The notes beneath the pieces are model-generated. The model searched no databases. It saw only the letters and a program-made list of their open reading frames with translations, and was not told the DNA's origin. Below are positions 24,072-34,822 of a DNA stretch of 64,000 nt, piece by piece. The translations under genes were made by a program, and so were the position numbers. This stretch comes from Phialocephala subalpina (lineage: Eukaryota > Ascomycota > Leotiomycetes > Helotiales > Mollisiaceae), in assembly GCA_900073065.1 (NCBI GenBank), contig FJOG01000018.1:1-64000 (forward strand), written 5' to 3'. The number at the start of each line of letters is the position of its first letter. Position 1 is the first letter of the stretch.

Positions 24072-24949
24072 TCATTTAGGCAAGTACTTGATTCCCCTAG
24101 TAGGACAATTCCCTCTCATGCCCTTGCCAATCGGCGTACTCGGAACAAAGCTGCCAGTCTGCAAGCTGCCTTGTACATGAAAGCTATACCAAGCCTGATT
24201 CAACCTCCCCCTGTAACAACCCAGCACCACCGCACTCCCTGTAATACTGGTGAGAGCATCTTCGATTTCGGCGTAGGTATATGTTTTGCTGTAGCTCGGC
24301 TCGATACCCGCAGATTTGAGCGCCGCGTATGTATCCAACCCCTTGAACAACCCCACCGCCCTCTCAAAGAAGTCCACAACTTCTTGTCCCGCTGTATAGC
24401 CTTTATCGTAGCAAGATGGAGCAAGTGTATTGATGCATGTTCCGTGCTTATTCCATTCATGCTGCCAGAAATGTTCCAGTGTTCCTGCATTCGGTAACCA
24501 GTATTTCTCCATGTCGTCTAAGAGGTCTTGGTTGCCGGAGGATTGGATGATGGAGGTTATGTTATGGTATTGGGGGGCGGAGGTGCAGAATTGGTCGTAG
24601 GTGCCGTCGCAGAGATCTGGCCTGCTCAATGTCAGCTTGTCCGTTTCTTTCTTGCAGGTTGTGAGGCTCCTGACCATAAACCGTGAAGAGTCCAACTATC
24701 ACTCGGTCCAACACTCGGACTCGTATCCCAAAATTGTGTCTGTAGAAGCTGTCCGCCGGGATAGATGAAGCAGCAGCTTGGTTCGGCGTCTGCTTGGCAT
24801 GATACTGGGGAGTCGATTGGGCAGGAGGGTGCGTTGCCTTGTGTGGTGAGGGGGTGGGGGAATTCGGAGGGCGAGAGGTGGGACAGAAGAGGGATTTGGG
24901 ATAGGAGGCTGCTGGCGAAGGTTGCGAAGGTGCGGATGGAGGGGGCCAT
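24072..24949 (-). CDS. Secreted ribonuclease T2
   Basis: Acid endoribonuclease cutting single-stranded RNA through a 2',3'-cyclic phosphate. Exons 24675-24949 and 24072-24621 join across a 53-bp intron (GTCAGG...GAGCAG) that splits the Trp codon of the first active-site motif, giving 274 residues. The N-terminus is a signal-like segment (TFATFASSLLSQIPLLSHL). CAS I reads WTLHGLW followed by PDLCDG after splicing. CAS II is FWQHEWNKHGTC, with both His and the Glu present. Several Cys pairs (SCPIDSPVSC, CCFIYPGGQ) fit the disulfide pattern. The C-terminus ends GIKYLPK without the long extension some fungal T2 enzymes carry. It looks intact. Likely role: extracellular or vacuolar RNA scavenging. 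Confidence 0.93.
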
Positions 24950-26345
24950 GGTTGTTTGTTGTTTGTCGTTATTACTTGTTCGAGGTGATGCGGGGTGCAA
25001 TGCTCGATGCGAGGGTGCTGCTCGAGTTGGAGCTTTCCTCGTTGTCTGCGAGCAAATAAGTAAGTATTGACGAAGAGAGGAACAAAATAGGTGAAAAGAG
25101 ATGGAGGAAGAGAATCACTGATATGGATGGAGCTATCGAGGGTCAGATGAAGCTCACAGCCACCATTCCTCGGCAGCGTCAGAGCTGCAGGTGACTGTGG
25201 TGCCTGAAAACGAAGATCTGCCCGCAACCCTTGATCCCTGTAGGGAGCTGACTCGCATGCCTAAGCGATAACGACGATGACCTCTCCTTTTCACACGTGG
25301 GAATGCCTTAATCTTTCTTTATTACAGCAGTGTCAGCAAGTCAGCCTATGTTTTTTTCTTCTTTTTTTCTGGATATTGTTAATCCACAAGGTGATTGATG
25401 AGGAGAAGATTGTTCGAAGGTCAGCTTGAGGAAGCATCGAAGCCGATGGCCAGGCTATGAGGATATTTGTTTCGTTGCTTTGTCGTACTGTTTATTAACG
25501 CAACGCATGCTTATGTTAATTTGATAATGTCTTACTTTACTTCAGATAATGGTGAGCGGTTGTTGGCTTAAACTATTGCAGCTCAAAAGCCAAATATCAA
25601 AGTACATCATGGGAATGGCTTCAACTCGACTTTACAGAAAGGATGTCTTACTGAGTCATCGGGGCAGTAGTTCTGCTATCTCTGGAAAGGATAATTAATT
25701 TACACGTTCACATGAGCAGCATTATTGCATAATTGAATATCAAGTCCTGATATTCATGTCTTCTGATCATTCATACAAGCATCCCATCATTCAATGTCTA
25801 GCATTGCAACAAAACTTCTCAATACAAGTCCAAAATCCAAACCCAAAATACCCTGGAGCACCATTAAAACCTCCCGATTTTCTGGTTGTTCAAGAGGGGA
25901 AAAGGTATACTCCCACCTGTCCATGAAGATGACACTATCTACAGTACCACTCATCCTCGACGAGCACGAGCGTCTCTCTCCCCGATGTCACGACTCACGA
26001 GCATCTCCCTAAGTGGACGACACGAGCGTCAACCTCCTCGACGAACACGAGCGTCTCCCCGGCCCAGATGAAGGCCAAATCAATATCAATATCAAAATCT
26101 CAAAACTCGTAACTGGGTATCTCAAACATAAACATAACAGTCAATTTCTCTCCTTTGTGGTTCCAGGTATTCGATGTGAGGTCGTCGATTTCCTATAGAA
26201 AGAAGTAGGATAAATGAGAGTCTTTCTATGAGTTGCCTTTCATCGATGGTGTGTTGAAGCTGGCCTAAGGGCCGAAGAACCACGATGTTGTTGTTGATAG
26301 TAGCGATGGTAGTTCCGGTGCCGGTGGTTGTTGTTGTATTTGCAC
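24950..26345. other. Intergenic between RNase T2 and F-box-like gene
   Basis: Contains the RNase T2 upstream region and, at the right, the F-box gene 3' UTR. Around 25951-26065 there are imperfect copies of a unit around GACGARCACGAGCGTCTC (clear copies near 25957 and 26038, a shorter one near 26019). No gene is supported. Confidence 0.45.
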
Positions 26346-28103
26346 CTATTGTTGCTGCGGCGCTTGTACAGTTCCCAACATTGCCGTTCCAGCCATTTGC
26401 GTGATTAGTGTACCCGCTGGCCAAATTGAAAATTGTGCGGGTGGTGGTGGTGGTACTGCGTTCACTTGTTGTGCGTTGAGTTGTGCTCCGATGTAAGCAG
26501 GTTGGTTTGCTAGAAAATCTTCAGTATCGCCCAGTCCATCGAACATGCCTGCGTCGATGTTAACCTCAACTGTCTTTCTCCAAATAGTGTCTACCATCTC
26601 TTCTGATGTATGATCGCCATTCTTCGATCCGGAGAAGACGTAGAATGGACGAATTAGATTGCGAACCATTCGTGGCAGGTTTCGTGGCTCGAGGTGGTCT
26701 CCTACGTTTCCTTTAAACTTCGCGTAGGCTTCGATGCCAAAGTGTAACTTGAGGCACAATTTCTGAAGTTTCTTCGGCGCGCGTTGAGGAGCGAAGATCT
26801 GAGCTAGTTTTTGGAGTTCCTCTGCGAATTGTTGTATATAGTGGAATTGTGATGTGGTGAAGTTGATGTGTAAATCAAGAGTTTTGACGCAGACGAAGCT
26901 GAATGGGTATGATTCCATATTTGGCAAGATCTTGACTTGGTTCCAGTGAAGGACGGCGGAGACGGCGGTTGATGGTTGTTTCTTCTTCTTGTTTTTGCGG
27001 ATGCCGTGAATAGAGCCGTATTCGAGACCCATTATATCGCCATTTCCTGTCATTTCGTTTCTTTCTTCCTCATCCCTAGCAAAGAAGTCGATCTTTACTG
27101 CGAAGCGACCCTGGCCGAAGTAAGTCTCAGTGAGATGGTTGCAGAGTCGTTTGTTGACGCGAAGTAGTTGTGGTGCGAGGGGTCGATGATCGTGTCGAAT
27201 TGGTTGGTAGCTCTTGTTGCAATTGCAGGCTAGCAATGGGTTCTCCGCCCTCTTTCTCCTTCGGGTACATAGTGTCGTGTTGCTGAATATGCCACCAATT
27301 TCCTCAACGACGTCGATGTCGGATTCCGAACATGGACAGAAAGGAGGGTGTTCACGGTCAAGTTCAGCGGCTAGTAAATTGTTATCGGTGAGCATCCTGG
27401 TAAAGCCGTTTTCCTCCACCTTCTCTCTCATTGTCTTGGGTGCCTTGTAGTCGGTAGGCGAGAGAAAGGACATGATTCGTTCTTGAATAGGGATCGGGAG
27501 GGCCTCCAGTCTTGACAGGAGCTGGATATCGCCTTCTTCTTTTTGGAGTGTTGTGTGGTGATTTTCATCGAATGTCGAAGTGTTGTTGTTGTCCCAAACG
27601 GGATCGCTGTCGTTCATTTCGTCGTCGGAGTCGGCTCCAAATTCACTGGGGCAACAGTTCTCGTCGTCTGACATTTGGATGTCTTCGTCGTCGGTGTTCA
27701 TTTCTTCGTCCTCAGACGTGGTGTTGTCGGTCTGAAAAGTATTAGCCAAGCAGTTCTTGGGGGAGGAGATAATTGATACACTTACACTTGAGTCGGTGGC
27801 GTCAGCGATTTCAAGATCTTCGTCGACTTCTTGAATGTCGATGTTCATTTTTTCATTCTTGGTGTCGATCATTGAGTTGTTGGTGAATTCGTCGATCTCC
27901 ATGCTCTCGTGATGAGGGCTGGTGGCTGGGGTTGGTGCTTGATCGGTCTCCATGTTCTGAGTTTCGTTAATTTGGTAGAGTGTAGTCTGAGAACTATTAG
28001 TAGGGCAATATTTAATGAAGTAATGTAAGGTACTCACAGCTATAAAGCTGTTGTTCATGATTTGTTGTTGTTGGGCGATGATGTTCAAGTTTTGTACGGC
28101 CAT
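26346..28103 (-). CDS. F-box-like protein with acidic N-terminal region
   Basis: Spliced length 550 residues. Start ATG at 28103 (MAVQNLNIIAQQQQ); the open frame continues upstream but without an ATG. Two introns, 27987-28037 (51 bp, GTGAGT...CAG) and 27732-27785 (54 bp, GTAAGT...CAG), are multiples of three and lack stops, so they hide inside one long open frame; both have good borders and branch-like CTAAT. After an acidic region rich in Asp/Glu (about residues 50-150) comes LLSRLEALPIPIQERIMSFL, which resembles an F-box helix. The middle part has Cys-containing segments (PPFCPCSES, LLACNCNKSYQP), and the tail is Pro/Gln-rich. F-box proteins bring substrates to SCF ubiquitin ligases. The F-box call rests on one short motif, so the role is tentative; the gene itself is secure. 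Confidence 0.75.
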   Translation of the reverse strand: MAVQNLNIIAQQQQIMNNSFIAVSTLHYFIKYCPTNSSQTTLYQINETQNMETDQAPTPATSPHHESMEIDEFTNNSMIDTKNEKMNIDIQEVDEDLEIADATDSSVSVSIISSPKNCLANTFQTDNTTSEDEEMNTDDEDIQMSDDENCCPSEFGADSDDEMNDSDPVWDNNNTSTFDENHHTTLQKEEGDIQLLSRLEALPIPIQERIMSFLSPTDYKAPKTMREKVEENGFTRMLTDNNLLAAELDREHPPFCPCSESDIDVVEEIGGIFSNTTLCTRRRKRAENPLLACNCNKSYQPIRHDHRPLAPQLLRVNKRLCNHLTETYFGQGRFAVKIDFFARDEEERNEMTGNGDIMGLEYGSIHGIRKNKKKKQPSTAVSAVLHWNQVKILPNMESYPFSFVCVKTLDLHINFTTSQFHYIQQFAEELQKLAQIFAPQRAPKKLQKLCLKLHFGIEAYAKFKGNVGDHLEPRNLPRMVRNLIRPFYVFSGSKNGDHTSEEMVDTIWRKTVEVNIDAGMFDGLGDTEDFLANQPAYIGAQLNAQQVNAVPPPPPAQFSIWPAGTLITQMAGTAMLGTVQAPQQQ

Positions 28104-28937
28104 TTTTGTCGAATTCGGTCGTAAGAAAGTTAACTTTGTTGAGATTTTTGTTTTGGGGAACTTTTGTCGACTGAAAAGATTGTCTTGATGCTCGTACTCG
28201 TTTGTTCGTGAATTGTCGTGATTAAATTGGCAATTCGCCGTAGTTGTGCGAAAGTTCGATTGAATCCTGCTTTCGTCTTCTGAGTTGTGCGCTGGGCGGA
28301 GGGAAAGGGAAATTCGGGACAAAGAATTTCTATTTAAAGGGATAATCTATGTGGGGTGACTCAATGCCTAAGAGATTTCGGGAGCTCCCATGATATTGGG
28401 CCCAAGTGAAGGTAAAGATGGTACTGCACGTGACTTCGGTTCTGAACTTCTAGGCAGTCTTGCTTTCGTGCGAGACCTGTTTTTGAGTTGCAATTAAATG
28501 TTTATTTGCTAATTCACCCTGCTAGTCATGCTCATTAGGGCAAATACCTCTGTCATACCGTTTGAACATCATGAGAAGCTCTTACTTTTTTCTTCACGTG
28601 ACATTGAGTAGAAGCACTTGGAAGTTATTTGGTCCTTAGTCTTGAGTCATATACCACTCAAGATTGGTACTGGCGAAATATCATATCTGTTAAATTTGTC
28701 GTAATCTAGCTACTCTTAAGTCTAGGGCTCTCAAACAGCACAAAAAAATAAAAGTATGGTTTCAATTTAGTCTACTACCATCCTCGATGGTCTTATCGAA
28801 GCTGGGAGATTAAAAACGCTATATTTCCTCGTTTCTTTCTCTATCACTTATCTGCTAATAATTTTTATTCTATCACGTCTATTAAAATCGTGAGGGAGAG
28901 GAGAAGATCCATTCAACACTGCAACAGTCCTCGGACA
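28104..28937. promoter_or_regulatory. Divergent intergenic region
   Basis: Between the F-box-like gene start and the first 2EXR copy. The left part (28104-28320) is probably the F-box 5' UTR, and a long open but ATG-less frame there is not counted as protein. The right part is A/T-richer with no motif. No gene seen. Confidence 0.4.
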
Positions 28938-29932
28938 ATGTCTCGATCAGGCAGTGACTACCCACCTTCCTGGACTTTCCCAACAGAAGCAGAGGGAATG
29001 CTGCGAAAAAGGAAGGAATCTCACGATGAGAGTTCCACACCGTTCATCATACCTCCGCCAACGTTCCACCTCTTCTCCAAACTTCCCACCGAGCTTCGCA
29101 ACATCTTATGGGAATTTGCGAGTCACAATAACTCGAGCCCTGCCATCATTCCGCTCAGTCTATCGTGGGAAGATGGACGTACCAACGGCATTGTCACCAT
29201 CGGGCGAATCAGCAGTCTATACGTGCAGACCGATACTGCCGTCAAAACTCCAGTGCTTCTGCACGTATGTCAAGAGTCTCGGAATTTGCTCATGAGGCAG
29301 TATTCCAAGAATATCGATCTGAAGTACAAAGTTTAGAGTGCATAGCATGTGGTTCGTACGATTATGCCCATACTATGCGGTGGAATCGAGGCAGCGCGAC
29401 GCGGAGCCAGTATTTCGACTGCAGACGTCTTGGAGCTGGACCCAGACACAACGGACACTCTCCCCAGGACTCTTACTGGAATCCAAATCGCGATATATTT
29501 TATCTCTCCGGGCCGTTCTAGGCAGCATATGAAACTTGTTCTAGTGGCATTAAGACTGTCGCACTAACCGAGCTTAACTTCAGGCACATATTCAAGTCTC
29601 ACACACCAAGGATGGTTATGGAGGGACTAAACACAATATTCGTTATCTGCAAAATACTACACTGCAGTGGAGGTCCAGGCTCTTACGAGGACATTGAAGT
29701 CGTGGCTCGTGTTGCCCGAGAGGAGAAGCGGAAGGTTTTACTTGGACTGGCTCAATTTGCCCAACCTGTTCAGGTGATCGTTGTGGGAGACATTTGGGAG
29801 GTGGAAGATCAACTCTTTTTGAAAGAGGGCAGACGTGGGCCACACAGAATGCATACAGTAAGGCCTTCCCTGGATCGTGGTAGATGGATAAACTGGGAGC
29901 GGGTGGAGTGGGACTTCGGTCTCAGAAAATAA
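28938..29932 (+). pseudogene. 2EXR-domain gene, copy 1, disrupted
   Basis: ATG at 28938 (MSRSGSDYPPSW). The domain opens with FHLFSKLPTELRNILWEFA, then IIPLSLSW, and has the second EXR in LLHVCQESRN. The frame ends at about 29336 after IDLKYKV. The homologous continuation is in another frame (SLECIACGSYDYA..., then YWNPNRDIFYL) and is cut by a TAG at 29519-29521, after which VALTELNFRH, MVMEGLNTIFVIC and VIVVGDIWEVEDQL continue to 29932. The order matches copy 2 (WDPNRDVVCL, LETIFVLCK, VILVGDLRQLEEE). One frameshift plus one stop indicate a pseudogene; I found no intron that would rescue both. Function of the family is unknown. Confidence 0.7.
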
Positions 29933-30332
29933 TATGTCTGTGAAAGGACTCTACCATTTTGGAAATCTTTGAGAACGCTGGCGTGGTAACAACTCCTATC
30001 GGCGGGCCGTAGCTGAATTTACGATGAACCTACTTCTATGTAACAGCAGTAGGATATAACTCACAATTCAGATTGGGGTGGTGTGAGAATGAAACTCTGC
30101 CGCTGAATGTCCCCGTGACCTAGGGCAGTCTTATGGCCCTAGTGATTGTAAATTATATGATCATTCTTCGGGCCCTATGCCCTTCACCAGATCGAAAAAA
30201 GAGAACCTAAATTCGATCACCCGCACCTAGGCAGAGTCTAAATCCCCAAAATGAAACTTGAATTCTTGTTCTCCTCCCACTTGCGTGAGAAATATTCCAA
30301 CAAAATATCTGCAAGTTAAACAGTCTTTCAAA

Positions 30333-31855
30333 ATGGCGACACCAAGCACTCTGTCAGAGCAGTTGCAAAAAATGAACGAAAAGAAGAGACTACTTCTGCT
30401 TCTCGACATCTTTGCGATCGAGTACTTTGTCAAGGAAAGACTTGCTGTGCGCGCCAGAATATGCCAGTGCGTCTATCCCTCGATACCATTGTCGGAATTG
30501 CTTTCGCAGCACAAGATTGAAGGAGCGACCAAGATATACGAAGAATATGGGTTGATCGTAGATGGAGAGCTGCAGGTAGAGGATGACGGGGACCACGAGG
30601 AGACAGAGGAGGAGACAGAGGAGTACGACCAGGCAGAATATCCTGTACCAACACCGCCTAGCAACCCACCAGTAGCGGATCCTTCCGTGAACGTTAAATC
30701 GAAACGAGACGTGATAGAATATCTCAAGAAGATCAAAGTCGCAGAGAAACGCACCCAACAGGTGATCTCCAACCTTCGCCTCTCCGACTTGGCAACAATA
30801 GATTTAGACGATATGGAAACGCAGGTGTCCACGGCCTCGGAACCTTTCCCCGACGAGCAGAGTCTCTATGTCCGTGGTTGGATCGAATGGTGGGAGAGGA
30901 AGAAAATGATCTTCCAAAATCTGCGCCTCTATCAAAAGAAGATAGGCTCAATCTTCCATCCCTTTGGAGAACTTCCAGGGGAACTTCGCAGAGAGATATG
31001 TAGGTGTCGGGCAAGAAAGGTCTTTCCTAATCCAGTTTGTTTCATGGAGTATTCTTGATCCGATTTTCCGGTCTTCTTGAAGAACTCTGATGGAGCAATT
31101 GCTGAGTTCTCTATTACCCAGGGAGACTGGCTCATCACGAAGACCGACCGCCCACTGTCATAAGACTCCGACTTTCACCCCAAAGGTCAGCCTCGACCGT
31201 CGTCATGATAAATAATAGAACCTGTCTCCAAAACGACACTGCCATTTTGAAGACTCCAGCAGTGTTGCATGTTTGCCGGGAATCTCGAAGTCAATTCCTT
31301 TCGCGGTATTCCAGAAATTTTGATCTGAAATGTGGAGACTGGTCGCCAAATCGAGATGTCTGCCTCTGCCGCCCGGCCGGTGGTCCGAGAATAGAACGCT
31401 TCGACTCCAAGCGTGGTAGGGCAAAAGAATATTTCTGGGATCCGAACAGAGACGTGGTCTGTCTATCGCAACCTGAGGGCGTTTCAAATGTGTCTTGGGT
31501 CGGTATTAAGATGCGTATTGCTGGAGTCAAGAGTATTGTACTCGAAGAGGAGCTATTCACGACTCTGGCACACGAGGAAATCCTTCGTGGTGAAGAGCTG
31601 GAAACAATTTTCGTATTGTGTAAGAGATTTGTCATCAACCCATTCCCACTGCCCCCGCTAGTCCTGAGCCACAATTCCATGGCACGACACTATCTGGAGA
31701 AGAAGAGCCAGGAATTGAGCAAGCTTGTCGGGAACAAGAAGGTCATCCTCGTGGGAGATTTACGCCAACTGGAGGAAGAGACGCTTTTGCTCAATGAGGG
31801 GAGACCAATCACAACTAAACATAGATGGACGTGGGATATTGGGTCGATAGGATAG
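30333..31855 (+). pseudogene. 2EXR-domain gene, copy 2, with long N-terminal extension; probably disrupted
   Basis: Begins MATPSTLSEQLQKMNEKK (ATG 30333) and runs about 215 residues before the domain, with an acidic stretch (EETEEETEEYDQAE) and a Pro-rich linker, unlike the other copies. The domain starts FHPFGELPGELRREI near 30957-31000, then the frame closes at 31058. The matching continuation is in another frame from about 31106 (PTVIRLRLS), through LHVCRESR at about 31265-31290, WDPNRDVVCL, LETIFVLCK and VILVGDLRQLEEE, to the stop at 31855. A GTAGGT at about 31004 could be a splice donor, so one unusual intron might join the parts; I could not find a joining that keeps the expected Trp-rich segment. 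Either a two-exon gene or a pseudogene. Confidence 0.6.
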
Positions 31856-32329
31856 AGTCCGCAGTTCGACTACAGCCAGGGTAAATGAATCTTATGAGTC
31901 TTGACTGGACTCATTGACAGCAAAACAATTCAACCGCAACTAAAGTTCCCCTCTCCCAAAAAGCACAGAGCTTGGTGCAAAGCCCGGTTCTCGAAGCTGA
32001 CTTGATAAGCATTGCTGTTCGAAGGAGAAGGTTGTTAGAATGACGCACGGAAGCGAGATCTGTAGACAGCAATGTAGATAGTTGTCTGTAGAAGAACTTT
32101 TAGAAAGTCAAGTTTGTAGAGAAAGCAGGTGATATCGAAGACTGAGAGTTGAAGGATGATGCGGCCGAAACGTATTATGGCGGTCGGGGGGGGGGGGGGG
32201 GAGTAAAAGAAAAAAAGGAATCTGCTTGGCCCACAGTGCCACAACCAACCGTCTTCTCTGATTCATTGAAAATCCAAAGACTGCAGACTCAAATACTATA
32301 GAGCTTGATGAAAATCACTGGCACATATC
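31856..32329. other. Intergenic with a 16-base G run
   Basis: No gene. The plus strand has an uninterrupted run of 16 G at 32186-32201, followed by an A-rich stretch. The run could form a quadruplex or be a length error from sequencing. Confidence 0.5.
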
Positions 32330-33479
32330 TCAGCTATGAGGTAAAAACCAGTCATCTAGAACCCGAAGTCCATCATTTCTCATTTCCCTCAATAAGTTTC
32401 GACGCCGGTATCCCATATTTCGCATGTCGAAGGCCAATCTGTGTATCCGAGTTTGCTTTCTCACTTTCTCAAGGTATGAAACGTCCTCGGCGGAGTTCTG
32501 AAATGTCAAGTCAGTATGCATTTGCAGAGCATCAGGGGCCACATGTTGTCCAAGATATTTAGCGCATTCACAAATATGAAGCGCGTCTTGCAGGACACGA
32601 CTACATCGAAGAATTCTCCAAACCTTAACTCACCTCATCATCATTCACTGGGTCGACCACGACGGTAAGTGCATGAAGATCTGGAATGAAGTCGAGGCTG
32701 CTAGCCACCTTCCCGGTGCCCTTTTGGAATGTTTGGGTTTCATCTTCGCCGTCATCATCGGAACCTTTGATATGCTTCAACACCACCTCTGTAGCTTGTG
32801 CCCTGACCGTCCCTAGTGTGATCTCCTTCAGTATCAGGGCAGAATTATGTTCTGCTCCAAAAGCTGCCTCTTCGTCATGCTGGCGGGGATTTCGGAGGAC
32901 AATCGTGAGATCCTCTTCCTGCTCGTTGCTAAGCTGACCCATCCATGTCCAATCTCCCATCGAAGTTGCACCTGACCAGCACCACCAATCCATCGCATAG
33001 TGCCGTACACCATCTAGTTGCCACAGTAATTTGTTTCCAGCTTCGTCCTCTTCGTTATCGAGAGATAAGGGTGACTGGGTCCTGCCATAGAATTCAAGGC
33101 CTAGAAATCCGTATGAGCACTATCTGCGAAGTAAACAAGTCGAGTGCTTTGTTCACATATCCAAATGTTCCATCAGGGTGATAATCTTCAGGATATGCGT
33201 ACGGGAACAATATCCAGTGTCCGTTTCCAAACCAATATTTCTAGATAGTTGACAGACATGCAGAATGTTGGGAATGGGGTTTCGAGGCTGGGCGATAATT
33301 CGAATTTGAGCTTGTTCCAGAGACAATGGGACATTGAGAGGGCCTCGGGCTATGCGATATGTACAGGCATTGTTGACGGCGAGAGCATCGTTGGCAAAGT
33401 TCCAAGTTGGACGTTGTATCTCGATTGGCAGGTGCGTAAAGCGTGAGAAAGCTATAATGACCGTTGAGGTATCGTCCAC
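32330..33479 (-). pseudogene. 2EXR-like gene, copy 3, disrupted
   Basis: Reading leftwards from 33479 there is no ATG. The domain is degenerate: FSRFTHLPIEIQRPTWNFA has EIQ instead of ELR, and ILHVCQLSRN has LSR instead of ESR. After about 33153 the frame closes; in other frames HPDGTFGYVNKALDLF, AMDWWCWSGATSMGDW (about 33000-32950) and a longer open part (32993-32625, EEDLTIVLRNPRQH, FIPDLHALTVVVDP) follow, then a final piece to 32330. Segment order is shared with copy 4 on the other strand. Several frame changes make this a pseudogene, though one or more could be unrecognised introns. Confidence 0.6.
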
Positions 33480-33849
33480 CAGGTGTTATGTTTTAGGAAA
33501 ACTTGAGGTGCTAGATATTCGGATGGATGAGGTTCGAGTACGGAATTGCTGCACATTCTTGGGAGAAAGGCTGAGTGGTTGGTTGCCTAGGTAGCATACG
33601 CAGTAAAGCATAGCCTGTTGTACATGGCAAGTAATCGATTGAGATAATTTCAATTTGGAAGTGCAAACGTGTAAAAGGTTGAAAGACGCGACAAGACGAT
33701 GCTAAGCCAGATCGGGCCAAGTACAAATCAACATCCAACCTCCAATGTTGACTTGCACTCATGAACCGCATCAAAGATGGGAAACTTCTATTCCAAAACG
33801 CCATCGGACGAAAGTCTGGTACGCTTTTCCTACAAATCTGAAAGAATTA

Positions 33850-34534
33850 TAGCCTACAAAACGCTGAAAAATGTTCTAGCCTATCCCTCCTCCCAAACCA
33901 ACATCGTTCACCAAGTTCCATTACCTCCCATTAGAGATACAGCACACGATATGGTATTTTGCCTGCGAGGACTATGCGATTAAACACTCCCGTAGACTGC
34001 GAGTCGCTAAAGATCCTCTTGGGAAACAGAAGGTCCTCGCAGATGGCCAACTCCGAATCATTGCGAGCCGAGGTTTCCAACCCCTTGCTTCTTACACCTT
34101 TGTCAATCCGCCAGAGCACTCGCACTAAAGCATTGGACACTATGGCCATACGCTGAAACTGCAACGTACTACCCGGACGGCACTTATGTCTGTGTCAACA
34201 AAGCCCATGAATTCGCAGATGGTACTCTCCCTGACTTCTGGTACCTTTGCTATCAGGCAATCGCTGCTCCTAATCTGGACATCATAATCGACGATTATGA
34301 TAAAGCAGAAAAATGCTTGCGAATCAATTGGTCGGAATTCAGCATGTTGCAATGGACTGGTGGTGCTGGCTAGACGCTACCCCCCGTGGCGTGGGACTTC
34401 CACTGGACTTCAGACCTTTTCTCTGGATACAATGGGTACCTGACCATTGTAGTCAAAAGTCCTCAACGAAATTCAGCCTGAAATTTTCAGGGCTTGTGGG
34501 ACACTTGGTCCTAGAATCGTCGAACAATCCATAA
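33850..34534 (+). pseudogene. 2EXR-like gene, copy 4, disrupted; inverted paralogue of copy 3
   Basis: At 33907 the frame reads FTKFHYLPLEIQHTIWYFA, then QLRIIASRGFQPLASYTF, and ends at a TAA near 34128. Another frame gives YYPDGTYVCVNKAHEFADG and LRINWSEF to about 34370, and a third gives HVAMDWWCWLDATPRG. The same words appear in copy 3 (LPIEIQ, PDGTFGYVNKA, YAMDWWCWSGATS). The second EXR motif is missing. The two copies are head to head with about 370 bp between their domains. Multiple frameshifts mark it as a pseudogene. Confidence 0.6.
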
Positions 34535-34822
34535 CACAACAGGGTTCAACAAACTCTCCGGCGGCAGTGCAGTCACCAATGCTTAAAAAGGAAGTAAAGT
34601 GCATCTCCATGGTATTTAATCCACGCCCCTCATCAGACTAGCAGCCACCCAATTGGCAGCCTAGCCCATACCAACACCATATATAATCATGACAATTATC
34701 CTGCCTTGAAACAAACAATACTCCATACACCTACCCCTCGACACAAGATGTTTCGTGAGAATGGAGAAGACGATGCTTCAACGCCAAATGCTAATTGAAC
34801 AATACCCAAACGGTCTCGAATC

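Noticed and set aside
24562..25227. 221-codon frame overlapping RNase T2 exon 1
   Set aside because: Different frame of the same strand as RNase T2, Pro/Ser-rich shadow without domain.
25951..26065. Possible CRISPR-like or minisatellite array
   Set aside because: Only two or three imperfect copies with uneven spacing; CRISPR does not occur in fungal nuclear DNA.
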